From: Kumtagia sp964244725
GTDB lineage: Bacteria; Pseudomonadota; Alphaproteobacteria; Rhizobiales; Rhizobiaceae
Length of the DNA stretch: 64,000 bases
Assembly: GCA_964244725.1 (NCBI GenBank)
Contig: CAXTJQ010000006.1
Span: forward strand, 62,001 to 126,000
Direction of reading: 5' to 3'
The position numbers were made by a program, and so were the translations under genes. Below are positions 8,125-15,713 of this stretch, in pieces (positions within the stretch are counted from its first letter, which is position 1; the number at the start of each line of letters is the position of its first letter). Below the pieces are notes generated by a model. The model had not been told where the DNA came from. It saw only the letters and a list, made by a program, of their open reading frames with translations, and ran no database searches.

Positions 8125-8895
8125 ATGATGCCGCTTCTTGTCGATCCCTGGTTCTACGCCGTCGCCGTTCCGGCCGTCGTTCTCGTCGGCCTGTCGAAAG
8201 GCGGCTTCGGCGGCGCCGTCGGCTTTGTCGGCGTGCCGCTGATGGCGCTCGCCATCCCGCCGGTCCAGGCGGCCGCCATCCTGCTGCCGATTCTCTGCCT
8301 GATGGACGTCGTATCCGTTTGGACCTGGCGCGGCGTCTATGACGAGGCGTTGTTGTGGTCGATGTTGCCCGGCGCAATGATCGGCATCGGGGCCGGCTGG
8401 CTGACGGCGACGCTGGTCACCGCCGACATGGTCCGGCTGATCGTCGGCGCGGTCGCCTTCGTATTCGTGCTGCGCTGGGCCTACCTGCAAATGCGCCATG
8501 GCGCCGACCATGCCGCGCCACGCAATCCCGTTCTGGCCGCGCTCTGGGGCCTGGTGGCGGGCTTCACCAGCTTCGTCGCCCATGTCGGCGGCCCACCCTT
8601 CCAGGTCTACGCCCTGCCGCTGCGGCTCGACCCCAAAATCCTTTCGGGCACCAGCGCGATCTTCTTCGCCGTCACCAACGCGGTGAAGCTCGTGCCCTAC
8701 TTCGCGCTCGGCCAGTTCGACACCGCCAACCTCGCGGCGTCGGCGGCGCTGATGCCGCTCGCGCCGCTGTCGACGCTGGCCGGCGCCTGGCTGGTCAGGC
8801 GGATGCGGCCAGAATTGTTCTATCCGTTCACCTACGCGACGGTCGCACTGATCGCCGTCAAGCTGATCTGGGACGGGGCAGCGCGCCTGTTCTGA
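8125..8895 (+). CDS. TauE/SafE (TSUP) family membrane permease
   Basis: A 256-residue protein with about eight hydrophobic segments. The two half-repeats of the family are visible: GLSKGGFGGAVGFVGVPLMA near residues 20-40 and FTSFVAHVGGPPFQVYALP near residues 150-170. TSUP proteins move sulfur-containing or carbon anions such as sulfite, sulfoacetate or thiosulfate across the inner membrane. I chose the tandem ATG at 8125 because the protein then begins at the first membrane helix. It precedes the acyl-CoA synthetase by 77 bases on the same strand, but a functional link is not shown. Confidence 0.87.
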   Translation: MMPLLVDPWFYAVAVPAVVLVGLSKGGFGGAVGFVGVPLMALAIPPVQAAAILLPILCLMDVVSVWTWRGVYDEALLWSMLPGAMIGIGAGWLTATLVTADMVRLIVGAVAFVFVLRWAYLQMRHGADHAAPRNPVLAALWGLVAGFTSFVAHVGGPPFQVYALPLRLDPKILSGTSAIFFAVTNAVKLVPYFALGQFDTANLAASAALMPLAPLSTLAGAWLVRRMRPELFYPFTYATVALIAVKLIWDGAARLF

Positions 8896-8972
8896 AGTCG
8901 GCGGACCAACGAAGACAGGTGACGCCGGCGCGGCGCGCCGGTAGAACGCAGACGGCGGCTCAGGAGATACGA

Positions 8973-10607
8973 TTGCCAAAGATTTACGATACGGGGCTCG
9001 ATCGCAATGCGGCCAACCACCAGCCACTCACGCCGCTGACCTATCTCGAACGCGCCGCCAAAACTTATCCCGACCAGATTGCAGTCATCCATGGCGCGAC
9101 GCGGCTGTCATACCGAACCTTCTGGGAGCGGACGCTGCGCCTGGCCTCCGCGCTGTCCTGGAAAGGCGTCGGCAAGGGCGACACCGTCACCGTCATGCTC
9201 TCCAACACGCCGGCGATGCTCGAAGCCCATTTCGGCGTTCCGATGGTCAAGGCGGTGCTCCACTCGCTGAACACGCGGCTCGACGCCGCCGTCATCGCGT
9301 TCCAGCTCGACCATGCCGAGTCGCGCGTGGTCATCGTCGACCGCGAATTCTCGGCCGTCATGAGGGAGGCGCTGGTGCTGGCCAAGCTCAAGCCGCTCGT
9401 CATCGACTACGACGATCCGGACTACCCCGCCGATGCACCCTACCCGAAAGGCGAGCGGATCGGCGCGCTCGACTATGGGTCGTTCGTACAGTCGGGCGAT
9501 CCGGACTTCGCCTGGTCGATGCCGGACGACGAATGGGACGCGATTTCGCTCAATTATACCTCGGGTACGACCGGCAATCCGAAGGGAGTCGTCTATCATC
9601 ATCGCGGCGCGGCGCTGATGGCCTATGCCAATACGATCCATGCCGGCATGGCCAAGCATCCCGTCTACCTCTGGACGCTGCCGATGTTCCACTGCAACGG
9701 CTGGTGCTTTCCCTGGACGCTGGCCGTGCAGGCCGGCGCGCATGTCTGCCTGCGCTGGGTGCGCGCCAAGGCGATGTACGACGCCATCGCCGGCCATGGC
9801 GTGACGCACCTGTGTGGCGCGCCGATCGTCATGTCGATGCTGATCGACGCGCACGCCGCCGACATGCGCGAATTTCCGCAGACCGTGATCTTCAATACGG
9901 CAGCCGCCCCCCCGCCGGAATCGGTGCTGGCCGGCATGGCGGACGCCGGCTTCGCGGTGACCCACCTCTACGGCCTGACGGAGACCTATGGTCCCGCCGT
10001 CGTCAACGAATGGCACGCCGAGTGGGACCATCTGGACAAGGGTCCGCGCATGACGCGTAAGGCGCGGCAGGGCGTCCGCTACGCCAGCCTCGAGGGGCTC
10101 GCCGTCATGACGCCCGAGACGATGAAGGAGACGCCGGCCGATGGCGAGACGATCGGCGAGGTCATGTTTCGCGGCAACATCGTCATGAAGGGCTATCTGA
10201 AGAACCGCCCGGCGACGGAAGAAGCCTTCGCCGGCGGCTGGTTCCACTCAGGCGATCTTGGCGTCATGCATCCGGACGGCTACATCCAGCTCAAGGACCG
10301 CTCGAAGGACATCATCATCTCCGGCGGCGAGAACATCTCCTCGATCGAGGTCGAGGACGCCCTCTACAAGCATCCGGCCATCGCATCCTGCGCCGTCGTC
10401 GGGCGGCCCGACGAAAAATGGGGCGAGGCGCCGGTCGCCTATGTCGAGCTGAAGCCCGGCGCATCGGCGACGGAAGCGGGCATCATCGAGCATTGCCGGT
10501 CGCTTTTGGCCCGCTTCAAGGTCCCGAAGGCGGTGGTCTTCGCCGAGATTCCGAAAACCTCGACCGGCAAGATTCAAAAATTCCAGCTTCGCGCGCTCTC
10601 GAAATAG
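8973..10607 (+). CDS. Acyl-CoA synthetase (AMP-forming), DmdB-like
   Basis: 544 residues from a TTG start at 8973, which sits six bases after a CAGGAG ribosome site; the open frame upstream overlaps the permease gene and is not protein-like. All adenylation motifs are present: YTSGTTGNPKGV near residue 193, the gate MFHCNGWCFPW near 237, YGLTETYGP near 332, GWFHSGDLG near 423, DIIISGGENISSIEVED near 445 and the catalytic Lys in KTSTGKIQK near the end. It makes acyl-CoA from a carboxylate, ATP and CoA. The HCNGWC motif resembles medium-chain and methylmercaptopropionate ligases (DmdB), but the substrate cannot be fixed. Confidence 0.92.
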   Translation: MPKIYDTGLDRNAANHQPLTPLTYLERAAKTYPDQIAVIHGATRLSYRTFWERTLRLASALSWKGVGKGDTVTVMLSNTPAMLEAHFGVPMVKAVLHSLNTRLDAAVIAFQLDHAESRVVIVDREFSAVMREALVLAKLKPLVIDYDDPDYPADAPYPKGERIGALDYGSFVQSGDPDFAWSMPDDEWDAISLNYTSGTTGNPKGVVYHHRGAALMAYANTIHAGMAKHPVYLWTLPMFHCNGWCFPWTLAVQAGAHVCLRWVRAKAMYDAIAGHGVTHLCGAPIVMSMLIDAHAADMREFPQTVIFNTAAAPPPESVLAGMADAGFAVTHLYGLTETYGPAVVNEWHAEWDHLDKGPRMTRKARQGVRYASLEGLAVMTPETMKETPADGETIGEVMFRGNIVMKGYLKNRPATEEAFAGGWFHSGDLGVMHPDGYIQLKDRSKDIIISGGENISSIEVEDALYKHPAIASCAVVGRPDEKWGEAPVAYVELKPGASATEAGIIEHCRSLLARFKVPKAVVFAEIPKTSTGKIQKFQLRALSK

Positions 10608-10747
10608 CGTTCTGTGTCGTATCGCGACGCATTGTAACCGACTGTTTCAGCCGCAGGACCATGCGACACGCCCTTGAAACGGATGCGCGGCATACACGCG
10701 CCATCGCCGCGATCGTGCGCAGCGCAACCGTAACGAAAGGACGCGCC

Positions 10748-11176
10748 ATGCACGGCGTCGCACGTAAGTTCTTTACCCTCGCCATCGTCTACGCGCTCAG
10801 CGGCATGGCGATCGGATTGCAGATGTCGATCACCCAGGATCACGGCCAGATGCCGACCCACGCCCATGTCATGGTCGCCGGCTGGCTGATGTCGGCGGTG
10901 TTCGCGTTCTTTTACCTTCTTGTCCCGGTAGCCAACGCCTCGCGCCTCTCGGAAATTCATTTCTGGCTGACCGCGGTCTGCGGCATGGGTCTTCTGGTCG
11001 GGCTTTATTTCCTGATGGCCGGATACGAGGCCGTCGAGCCGGTCGTCGCGGTCTCGTCGATCGGCTTTTATGCCGGAATGATCCTCTTTGCCTTCATCGC
11101 GCTTCGTGCGCTTTGGTTTCCAGCGATGGAGACGGCTTCCATGTTCGCCGATGGCGCAACACAAACCGCTCGCTAA
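10748..11176 (+). CDS. Small four-helix membrane protein related to cytochrome oxidase subunit I
   Basis: 142 residues with four hydrophobic segments, starting at an ATG at 10748. The segment PTHAHVMVAGWLMSAVFAFF resembles the haem-ligand helix of haem-copper oxidases, and such short proteins are often named cbb3-type subunit I-like. At this length it cannot be a complete oxidase subunit. Family members of this size are common in Rhizobiales and lack a known role; haem binding by the two His residues is an inference. It is followed by the small RNA candidate and a terminator. Confidence 0.7.
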   Translation: MHGVARKFFTLAIVYALSGMAIGLQMSITQDHGQMPTHAHVMVAGWLMSAVFAFFYLLVPVANASRLSEIHFWLTAVCGMGLLVGLYFLMAGYEAVEPVVAVSSIGFYAGMILFAFIALRALWFPAMETASMFADGATQTAR

Positions 11177-11230
11177 AGAAAATCTCTCGCCGTTAACCGC
11201 GCGTTAAGCTTTACGGGACATTATCGAGGG

Positions 11231-11327
11231 CATCCAGTCTTCTGGATTCATACCAAGTGGTTTGGGCCACTTCGTTTGACGCCTCCCTGTTAAACTCCGA
11301 GAGCCGCTTACGCGGCTCTTTTTTTTT
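11231..11327 (+). ncRNA. Candidate trans-acting small RNA with three stem-loops
   Basis: The 330-base gap between the membrane protein and the DUF1465 gene holds three perfect hairpins in a row. These are ATCCAG/CTGGAT (11232-11247), AAGTGG/CCACTT (11255-11272) and the terminator stem GAGCCGC/GCGGCTC (11301-11318) followed by nine T. Between hairpins 2 and 3 is an unpaired stretch containing GCCTCCCTGTT, which is complementary to Shine-Dalgarno sequences. This layout matches alphaproteobacterial sRNAs of the alpha-r families (for example MmgR/NfeR1-like), though I cannot assign a family. The exact 5' end is a guess and no clean promoter was found. The rest of the gap shows nothing clear. Confidence 0.55.
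11301..11327 (+). terminator. Rho-independent terminator
   Basis: A 7-bp perfect GC-rich stem (GAGCCGC/GCGGCTC) with a TTAC loop is followed by nine consecutive T. It is the 3' hairpin of the small RNA candidate and would also end transcription from the upstream membrane protein gene. Confidence 0.9.
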
Positions 11328-11508
11328 GGGGGTCTGTCGGCCGGCTTCGACGTTAACCCTTCGTTAAACATGGGCTTGCCATCGAATGCTGCCCGGCGCA
11401 TCGTCTGCCAAGGCCGACAAGCGCAAGCGCGTATCGGGTGGAGGAACGTCCGCACCGGCTCATGCATTGGAGCCCGGCGCGGAATTCAATGTTGCGAGCG
11501 GACGATCC

Positions 11509-12027
11509 ATGGACAGCATCAAGCCGATCAAGCTTGCCGAACGGCGCATCTTTTCCGGGTCCTTCAAGCCGCTCTATGACGAGGGCATGGCTCTGGTTGA
11601 ACAGGCCGCCGAATATCTCGATGGCGAGGGGCGCGCCGAGGCCAAGGGATTGTCTCGACTCGCGGCGACGCTGTACGCGGCCGAATCGATGCGGCTGACG
11701 ACGCGGCTGATGCAGATCGCGTCCTGGCTGCTCCTGCAGCGCGCGGCCAACTCCGGCGAGATGACGCGCGACCAGGTCGCTTCGGAAAAATCCAAGGTCC
11801 GCCTGGATACGGCTTCCGCGCCGAGCGCCGCCGTCGGGTGGCAGGAATTGCCGGAAGCCTTCATCCGGCTCGTCGACCGGTCGCTCAGCCTCCAGAACGT
11901 CGTGCGCCGAATGGACGACGAGTGCTACGGCCGCGGTTGCCCCACCGACTCGAATGTCGCCGCGCTGCGTAGCAACCCGGTTTCCGACCAAATCGATCTC
12001 CTGACCACGGCCTTCGCACGCGGCTGA
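11509..12027 (+). CDS. DUF1465 family protein
   Basis: 172 residues from the ATG at 11509; an earlier in-frame ATG at 11386 would add a 41-residue basic, low-complexity leader that is less likely. The body is mostly helical and matches the alphaproteobacterial DUF1465 family, with motifs such as LYDEGMALVEQAAEYLDG, LYAAESMRLTTRLMQIASWL and the C-terminal SLQNVVRRMDDECYG. It resembles a soluble cytoplasmic protein without membrane helices. It lies 45 bases upstream of ruvC on the same strand. Function is unknown; position suggests a housekeeping role. Confidence 0.8.
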   Translation: MDSIKPIKLAERRIFSGSFKPLYDEGMALVEQAAEYLDGEGRAEAKGLSRLAATLYAAESMRLTTRLMQIASWLLLQRAANSGEMTRDQVASEKSKVRLDTASAPSAAVGWQELPEAFIRLVDRSLSLQNVVRRMDDECYGRGCPTDSNVAALRSNPVSDQIDLLTTAFARG

Positions 12028-12072
12028 GCGGCGCGCCCAGACTTTTCAGGGACAAGCCGCTAGCCTTGCCGC

Positions 12073-12585
12073 ATGAATTTGACGATTCGAATCGTTGGCA
12101 TCGATCCCGGCCTGCGCCGCACCGGCTGGGGCGTGATCGAGAGCCAGGGCAACACGCTGCGATTCGTGGCCGCCGGCACCGTCAAGTCAGGCGACAAGGA
12201 GCCGCTGGCGCAGCGCCTTTGCCAATTGCATGACGGGCTGGTCGACGTTCTAGAACGATACCGGCCGCAAGAGGCGGCGGTCGAGGCGACCTTCGTCAAC
12301 AAGGACGCGACTGCCACGCTTAAGCTCGGCCAGGCGCGCGGCGTCGCCATGCTGGTGCCCGCGCGCGCCGGCCTGGTGGTCGCCGAATATGCGCCCAACG
12401 CCGTCAAGAAAAGCGTGATCGGCGTCGGTCACGGCGACAAGAAGCAGATCCAGATGATGATCGGCGTGCTTCTGCCCAAGGCGGACTACAAGGACGAGCA
12501 CGCCGCTGACGCGCTGGCCATCGCGATCTGCCATGCCCACAACCGACAGGGATTGGCGGCGCGGATCGCCGCGATGACCGGGTGA
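12073..12585 (+). CDS. ruvC: Holliday junction resolvase RuvC
   Basis: 170 residues, normal for RuvC, the endonuclease that cuts Holliday junctions symmetrically after RuvAB branch migration. The four catalytic acids of the RNase H-like fold are visible: Asp in VGIDPGLRRTGWG, Glu in AAVEATFVNKDA, and the two Asp in DEHAADALAIAICHAH near the C-terminus. The DNA-binding GVGHGDKKQIQMM segment is also present. It is the first of the ruvC-ruvA-ruvB group, here interrupted by toxin-antitoxin genes. A promoter-operator for the first of these starts 16 bases after its stop. Confidence 0.96.
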   Translation: MNLTIRIVGIDPGLRRTGWGVIESQGNTLRFVAAGTVKSGDKEPLAQRLCQLHDGLVDVLERYRPQEAAVEATFVNKDATATLKLGQARGVAMLVPARAGLVVAEYAPNAVKKSVIGVGHGDKKQIQMMIGVLLPKADYKDEHAADALAIAICHAHNRQGLAARIAAMTG

Positions 12586-12600
12586 GAAGGGGGCGCGCGC

Positions 12601-12648
12601 TTGACGCGTTCCGCGCTCGAGGCTAGGTAATACCCGAAAGGTATTACC
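12601..12648 (+). promoter_or_regulatory. Promoter and operator of the first AbrB-PIN module
   Basis: TTGACG at 12601-12606 and TAGGTA at 12624-12629 form a -35/-10 pair with a 17-base spacer. Overlapping the -10 and probable start point is a perfect inverted repeat, GGTAATACC (12626-12634) and GGTATTACC (12640-12648), separated by CGAAA and ending directly at the antitoxin ATG. This is the expected place for autorepression by the antitoxin or the complex. Confidence 0.7.
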
Positions 12649-12918
12649 ATGCGTGTAACAAGCAAGGGCCAAGTGACAATTCCTAAAAACATTCGTGACC
12701 AGCTCGGGATCCGAGCGGGAAGCGAAGTCGATTTTGTGCGTTCCTCAGACGGCGTACGACTGATCGCGGTGGAAGGAGAACGTTCCGGCGACGAAAAAAA
12801 AAGGCGTTTCGAGGAAGCGCTGGACCGCATGTCCTGCACGATCGATTTAGGCGGCATGACCGCTGACGAGTACATGGAGTTTATTCGGGGGCCACATGAA
12901 GACCTCGACCTTGGTTGA
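12649..12918 (+). CDS. AbrB/SpoVT-type antitoxin of a PIN toxin-antitoxin pair
   Basis: 89 residues. The N-terminal swapped-hairpin DNA-binding domain (about residues 1-45) is clear from VTSKGQVTIPKNIRDQLGI. The C-terminal part is charged and presumably wraps the toxin (EALDRMSCTIDLGGMTADEYMEF). It binds its own operator, seen just upstream, and neutralises the PIN toxin whose ATG overlaps its last 23 bases. The base composition is less GC-rich than the flanking ruv genes, which suggests a later insertion. Family assignment is strong; naming as VapB or MazE is a matter of convention. Confidence 0.88.
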   Translation: MRVTSKGQVTIPKNIRDQLGIRAGSEVDFVRSSDGVRLIAVEGERSGDEKKRRFEEALDRMSCTIDLGGMTADEYMEFIRGPHEDLDLG

Positions 12919-13315
12919 CACCAATATTTTCATCGACGTGTGGGGTATTCCCGGCCCCATGACCCGTTGGTCGAGAGCCGCGCTTGTCCAGTGCAGAACG
13001 GAAGGATCGTTGATCATCAATCCCGTCATCTGGTCCGAGATCGCGCCGCTGATCGAGGACGAGGGACGTTTGAACGGATATTCTCATGATCTTGGCATCG
13101 AGAAAGAAACCATGCCCTGGTCCGGGTCCTTTCAGGCCGGCATGACCCACGCGCGCTATCGCAAGGCCGGGGGCGCACGCGAGCGCACGTTGCCAGACTT
13201 TCTTATCGGGGCTCATGCCGCTTATGCTGGTCACCGCCTGTTGACGCGCGACTCTGCCCGCTATCGCAGCTATTTCCCGGATCTCGACATTATCGCTCCG
13301 GACACGCATGCATGA
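12896..13315 (+). CDS. PIN-domain toxin (VapC-like)
   Basis: A 139-residue PIN-fold RNase-type toxin. Acidic residues in the expected order are visible: Asp in LVDTNIFID (about residue 8), Glu in VIWSEIAPL (about 48), Asp in TLPDFLIGAHAA (about 101) and Asp in LLTRDSARYR (about 118). VapC toxins cut tRNA or rRNA. The gene begins inside the antitoxin gene (translational coupling), and its stop overlaps the ruvA ATG by four bases (ATGA). ruvA translation may thus depend on ribosomes leaving this toxin gene. Confidence 0.88.
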   Translation: MKTSTLVDTNIFIDVWGIPGPMTRWSRAALVQCRTEGSLIINPVIWSEIAPLIEDEGRLNGYSHDLGIEKETMPWSGSFQAGMTHARYRKAGGARERTLPDFLIGAHAAYAGHRLLTRDSARYRSYFPDLDIIAPDTHA

Positions 13316-13932
13316 TCGGCAAGCTCAGCGGCACCATCGACGAGATCGCTGGCGACTACTGCGTCGTCGATGTCCACGGCGTCGGCTACGTCGCCTATTG
13401 CCCGGCCCGCACGCTGTCGGCCCTGCCCGGCGCCGGCGAGGCCGTCACGCTGTATATCGAGACCTATGTCCGCGAGGACATGCTGCGGCTTTACGGCTTT
13501 CGCACCGCGCTGGAGCGCGAGTGGTTCCGCCTGCTGCAGACCAACGTTCAGGGCGTCGGGGCCAAGGTCGCGTTGGCGATCCTCTCGACGCTCGCCCCTT
13601 CTGACCTCGCCAACGCCATCGCCCTGCGCGATATCGCCATGGTGAGCCGCGCGCCGGGCGTCGGCAAAAAGGTCGCTGAACGGATCGTCACGGAGTTGAA
13701 GGACAAGGCGCCTGCCTACGCGGGTTCGGCGTCGGGCGCGATCGGGCTAAAGCAGGAACTCGGCGAAGGCGTCGCCCCCGCGCCGGTCGCAGACGCCGTC
13801 TCGGCGCTGACCAATCTCGGCTATTCGCGCGACATCGCGGCCAACGCCGTGGCGGCGGCGCTCAAGACCGCCGGCGAAGGCGCGGATTCGGCGATGCTCA
13901 TCCGGTTGGGCTTGAAGGAACTGGCGCGATAG
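13312..13932 (+). CDS. ruvA: Holliday junction branch migration protein RuvA
   Basis: 206 residues, normal for RuvA, the tetrameric junction-binding partner of RuvB. The N-terminal OB domain starts MIGKLSGTIDEIAGDYCVVD. The helix-hairpin-helix region (about residues 70-135) has QGVGAKVALAILS and PGVGKKVAERIVTELKDK. The C-terminal domain that contacts RuvB ends with LIRLGLKELAR. Its ATG overlaps the stop of the upstream PIN toxin, which is unusual because ruvA normally follows ruvC directly. Three bases after its stop lies a promoter for the second toxin-antitoxin pair. Confidence 0.96.
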   Translation: MIGKLSGTIDEIAGDYCVVDVHGVGYVAYCPARTLSALPGAGEAVTLYIETYVREDMLRLYGFRTALEREWFRLLQTNVQGVGAKVALAILSTLAPSDLANAIALRDIAMVSRAPGVGKKVAERIVTELKDKAPAYAGSASGAIGLKQELGEGVAPAPVADAVSALTNLGYSRDIAANAVAAALKTAGEGADSAMLIRLGLKELAR

Positions 13933-13934
13933 CA

Positions 13935-13975
13935 TTGACCCCACCGGCATTCCTTACTAGTCGATTTGAGTAAGG
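13935..13975 (+). promoter_or_regulatory. Probable promoter and operator of the second AbrB-PIN module
   Basis: TTGACC at 13935-13940 is a good -35 element; TAGTCG at 13958-13963 is a weak -10 at 17-base spacing. A 7-bp inverted repeat, CCTTACT (13952-13958) and AGTAAGG (13969-13975), spans the -10 region. An AAGGGG ribosome site overlaps the repeat's right arm before the ATG at 13985. The repeat differs from that of the first module. Confidence 0.5.
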
Positions 13976-13984
13976 GGACAGGCC

Positions 13985-14281
13985 ATGGGCGCGATCGGAA
14001 GCATCACCTCGAAGGGCCAAACCGCTGTCCCGAAAGAAATTCGGGACAAGCTTGGACTAGGGCAGGGAGCGCCTATCGAATGGACCGTGGACGGTGATAA
14101 GGCGATCGTTAAGCATCGCAAGCTTCGCGCCATCGATCCGGCCGGTATTCTGCATCGTCCTGGAATGAAGCCGCTGTCCATCCAGGAGATGGATGAAGCG
14201 ATCATGCAAGGGGTCGCGGACGACGATCTGCGGAGCCAACGTGGATGGAATGGGGATGTCGCAAAGGACGATTGCGATTGA
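13985..14281 (+). CDS. AbrB/SpoVT-type antitoxin, second module
   Basis: 98 residues with an N-terminal AbrB-like DNA-binding hairpin domain, recognised by ITSKGQTAVPKEIRDKLGL. A flexible acidic C-terminus follows (SIQEMDEAIMQGVADDDL). It differs clearly from the first antitoxin in the window, so this is an independent acquisition, not a local duplication. Its stop codon overlaps the TTG start of the PIN toxin. It presumably represses its own promoter through the inverted repeat just upstream. Confidence 0.87.
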   Translation: MGAIGSITSKGQTAVPKEIRDKLGLGQGAPIEWTVDGDKAIVKHRKLRAIDPAGILHRPGMKPLSIQEMDEAIMQGVADDDLRSQRGWNGDVAKDDCD

Positions 14282-14670
14282 TCGGCGTTGACGCGAACGT
14301 CCTTGCGCGCCTGCTGACTGCGGACGACGCAGCGCAACATTCGAGAGCGGTTCGGTTCTTCGTCGATCGGTCAGAAGGCGATCCTGCGTTCGTAAGCGCG
14401 GTCACCCTCGCGGGGACTGTCTGGGTTATGCGTTCTCGCTATGGACTGCCACATGGTGAGATACTGGAGGCCGTTTGCAGCCTCCTCGAAACAGACGACT
14501 TCGTGGTCGATGGCCGTGAGGCGCTTGCGGCGGCCAAAGAGTTCCGCAACCCCGCACTCCTGACCGATTTCCTGGTTGCACAGCTGGGGCAACGGGCCGG
14601 CTGCCTTCAAACCGCGACCTTCGACAAGCGCGCGGCGAAGGCCATCCCCACTATGGAATTCCTCGCGTGA
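14278..14670 (+). CDS. PIN-domain protein (VapC-like) lacking the usual second acidic residue
   Basis: 130 residues from a TTG at 14278 that overlaps the antitoxin stop (TTGA) and follows AAAGGA by nine bases; an ATG at 14245 would add residues before the first beta strand. PIN motifs are IGVDANVLARLL at the start, LTDFLVAQLG near residue 97 and ATFDKRAAKAI near 117. In many homologues the second conserved acid lies in a segment like LxExVWVL; here it reads TLAGTVWVM, so Glu is replaced by Gly (codon GGG, one base from GAG). The nuclease may be inactive. Its stop overlaps the ruvB GTG start. Confidence 0.83.
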   Translation: MIGVDANVLARLLTADDAAQHSRAVRFFVDRSEGDPAFVSAVTLAGTVWVMRSRYGLPHGEILEAVCSLLETDDFVVDGREALAAAKEFRNPALLTDFLVAQLGQRAGCLQTATFDKRAAKAIPTMEFLA

Positions 14671-15704
14671 CCCAGAACTCGCGCCTCATCTCGCCGGAAA
14701 AGCGCGGCGAGGATGCCGATGTCGGCCTGCGTCCGCAGACGCTCGACGATTTCGTCGGCCAGGCGGCCGCGCGGGCCAATCTCAAGGTGTTCATCGAAGC
14801 GGCCAAGGGCCGCGGCGAGGCGCTCGATCATGTGCTGTTCGTCGGCCCGCCTGGGCTCGGCAAGACGACGCTCGCCCAGATCATGGCGCGCGAGCTCGGC
14901 GTCAATTTCCGCTCGACCTCCGGGCCGGTCATCGCCAAGGCCGGCGATCTCGCGGCGCTGCTCACCAACCTCGAGGATCGCGATGTGCTCTTCATCGACG
15001 AGATCCACCGCCTCAATCCGGCGATCGAGGAAATCCTCTATCCGGCCATGGAGGACTACCAGCTCGACCTGATCATCGGCGAGGGGCCGGCCGCGCGCTC
15101 GGTCAAGATCGAGCTGGCGAAGTTCACGCTGGTTGCCGCCACGACCCGCCTCGGCCTGCTCACCAACCCGCTGCGCGACCGCTTCGGCATTCCGGTGCGG
15201 CTCAACTTCTACTCCGTCGAGGAACTGGAGATGATCGTGCGGCGCGGCGCGCGCATCCTGCAGATGCCGCTCGCCGACGACGGCGCGCTGGAAATCGCGC
15301 GGCGCGCGCGCGGCACGCCGCGCATCGCCGGCCGCCTGCTGCGCCGCGTGCGCGACTTCGCCACCGTCGCGGGCGCGGACAGGGTGACGCGAAAAGTCGC
15401 GGATGAGGCGCTTCTGCGGCTCGAAGTCGATGCGCTCGGCCTCGATCAACTCGACCGCCGTTATCTGACCATGATCGCAGGCAATTTTGGCGGCGGCCCG
15501 GTCGGGGTGGAAACCATCGCCGCCGGCCTGTCGGAACCGCGCGACGCGATCGAGGACATCATCGAACCCTACCTGATCCAGCAGGGATTTCTCCAGCGCA
15601 CGCCGCGCGGCCGCGTGCTGACCGCCAACGCCTGGCGCCACCTCGGGCTGGACGCGCCCAAGGACCTGGCTGCGGCGCAGGCAAGCCTATTCGACGACGG
15701 ATAG
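14667..15704 (+). CDS. ruvB: Holliday junction helicase RuvB
   Basis: 345 residues, normal for RuvB, the AAA+ motor for branch migration. Walker A GPPGLGKTTLAQ is near residue 68, Walker B VLFIDEIHRL near 115, sensor ATTRLGLLTNPLRDRFG near 160-176 and the arginine finger lies in that stretch. The C-terminal winged helix includes GGGPVGVETIAAGL and EPYLIQQGFLQRTPRGR. The GTG start at 14667 gives the usual N-terminus (RLISPEKRGEDAD) and overlaps the stop of the upstream PIN gene by four bases (GTGA). Confidence 0.97.
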   Translation: MTQNSRLISPEKRGEDADVGLRPQTLDDFVGQAAARANLKVFIEAAKGRGEALDHVLFVGPPGLGKTTLAQIMARELGVNFRSTSGPVIAKAGDLAALLTNLEDRDVLFIDEIHRLNPAIEEILYPAMEDYQLDLIIGEGPAARSVKIELAKFTLVAATTRLGLLTNPLRDRFGIPVRLNFYSVEELEMIVRRGARILQMPLADDGALEIARRARGTPRIAGRLLRRVRDFATVAGADRVTRKVADEALLRLEVDALGLDQLDRRYLTMIAGNFGGGPVGVETIAAGLSEPRDAIEDIIEPYLIQQGFLQRTPRGRVLTANAWRHLGLDAPKDLAAAQASLFDDG

Positions 15705-15713
15705 GGCGGCTCC

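Noticed and set aside
8355..8972. Upstream extension of the acyl-CoA synthetase frame
   Set aside because: The extra 206 codons overlap the TauE/SafE gene and are not protein-like; a TTG with a good ribosome site at 8973 gives the normal length.
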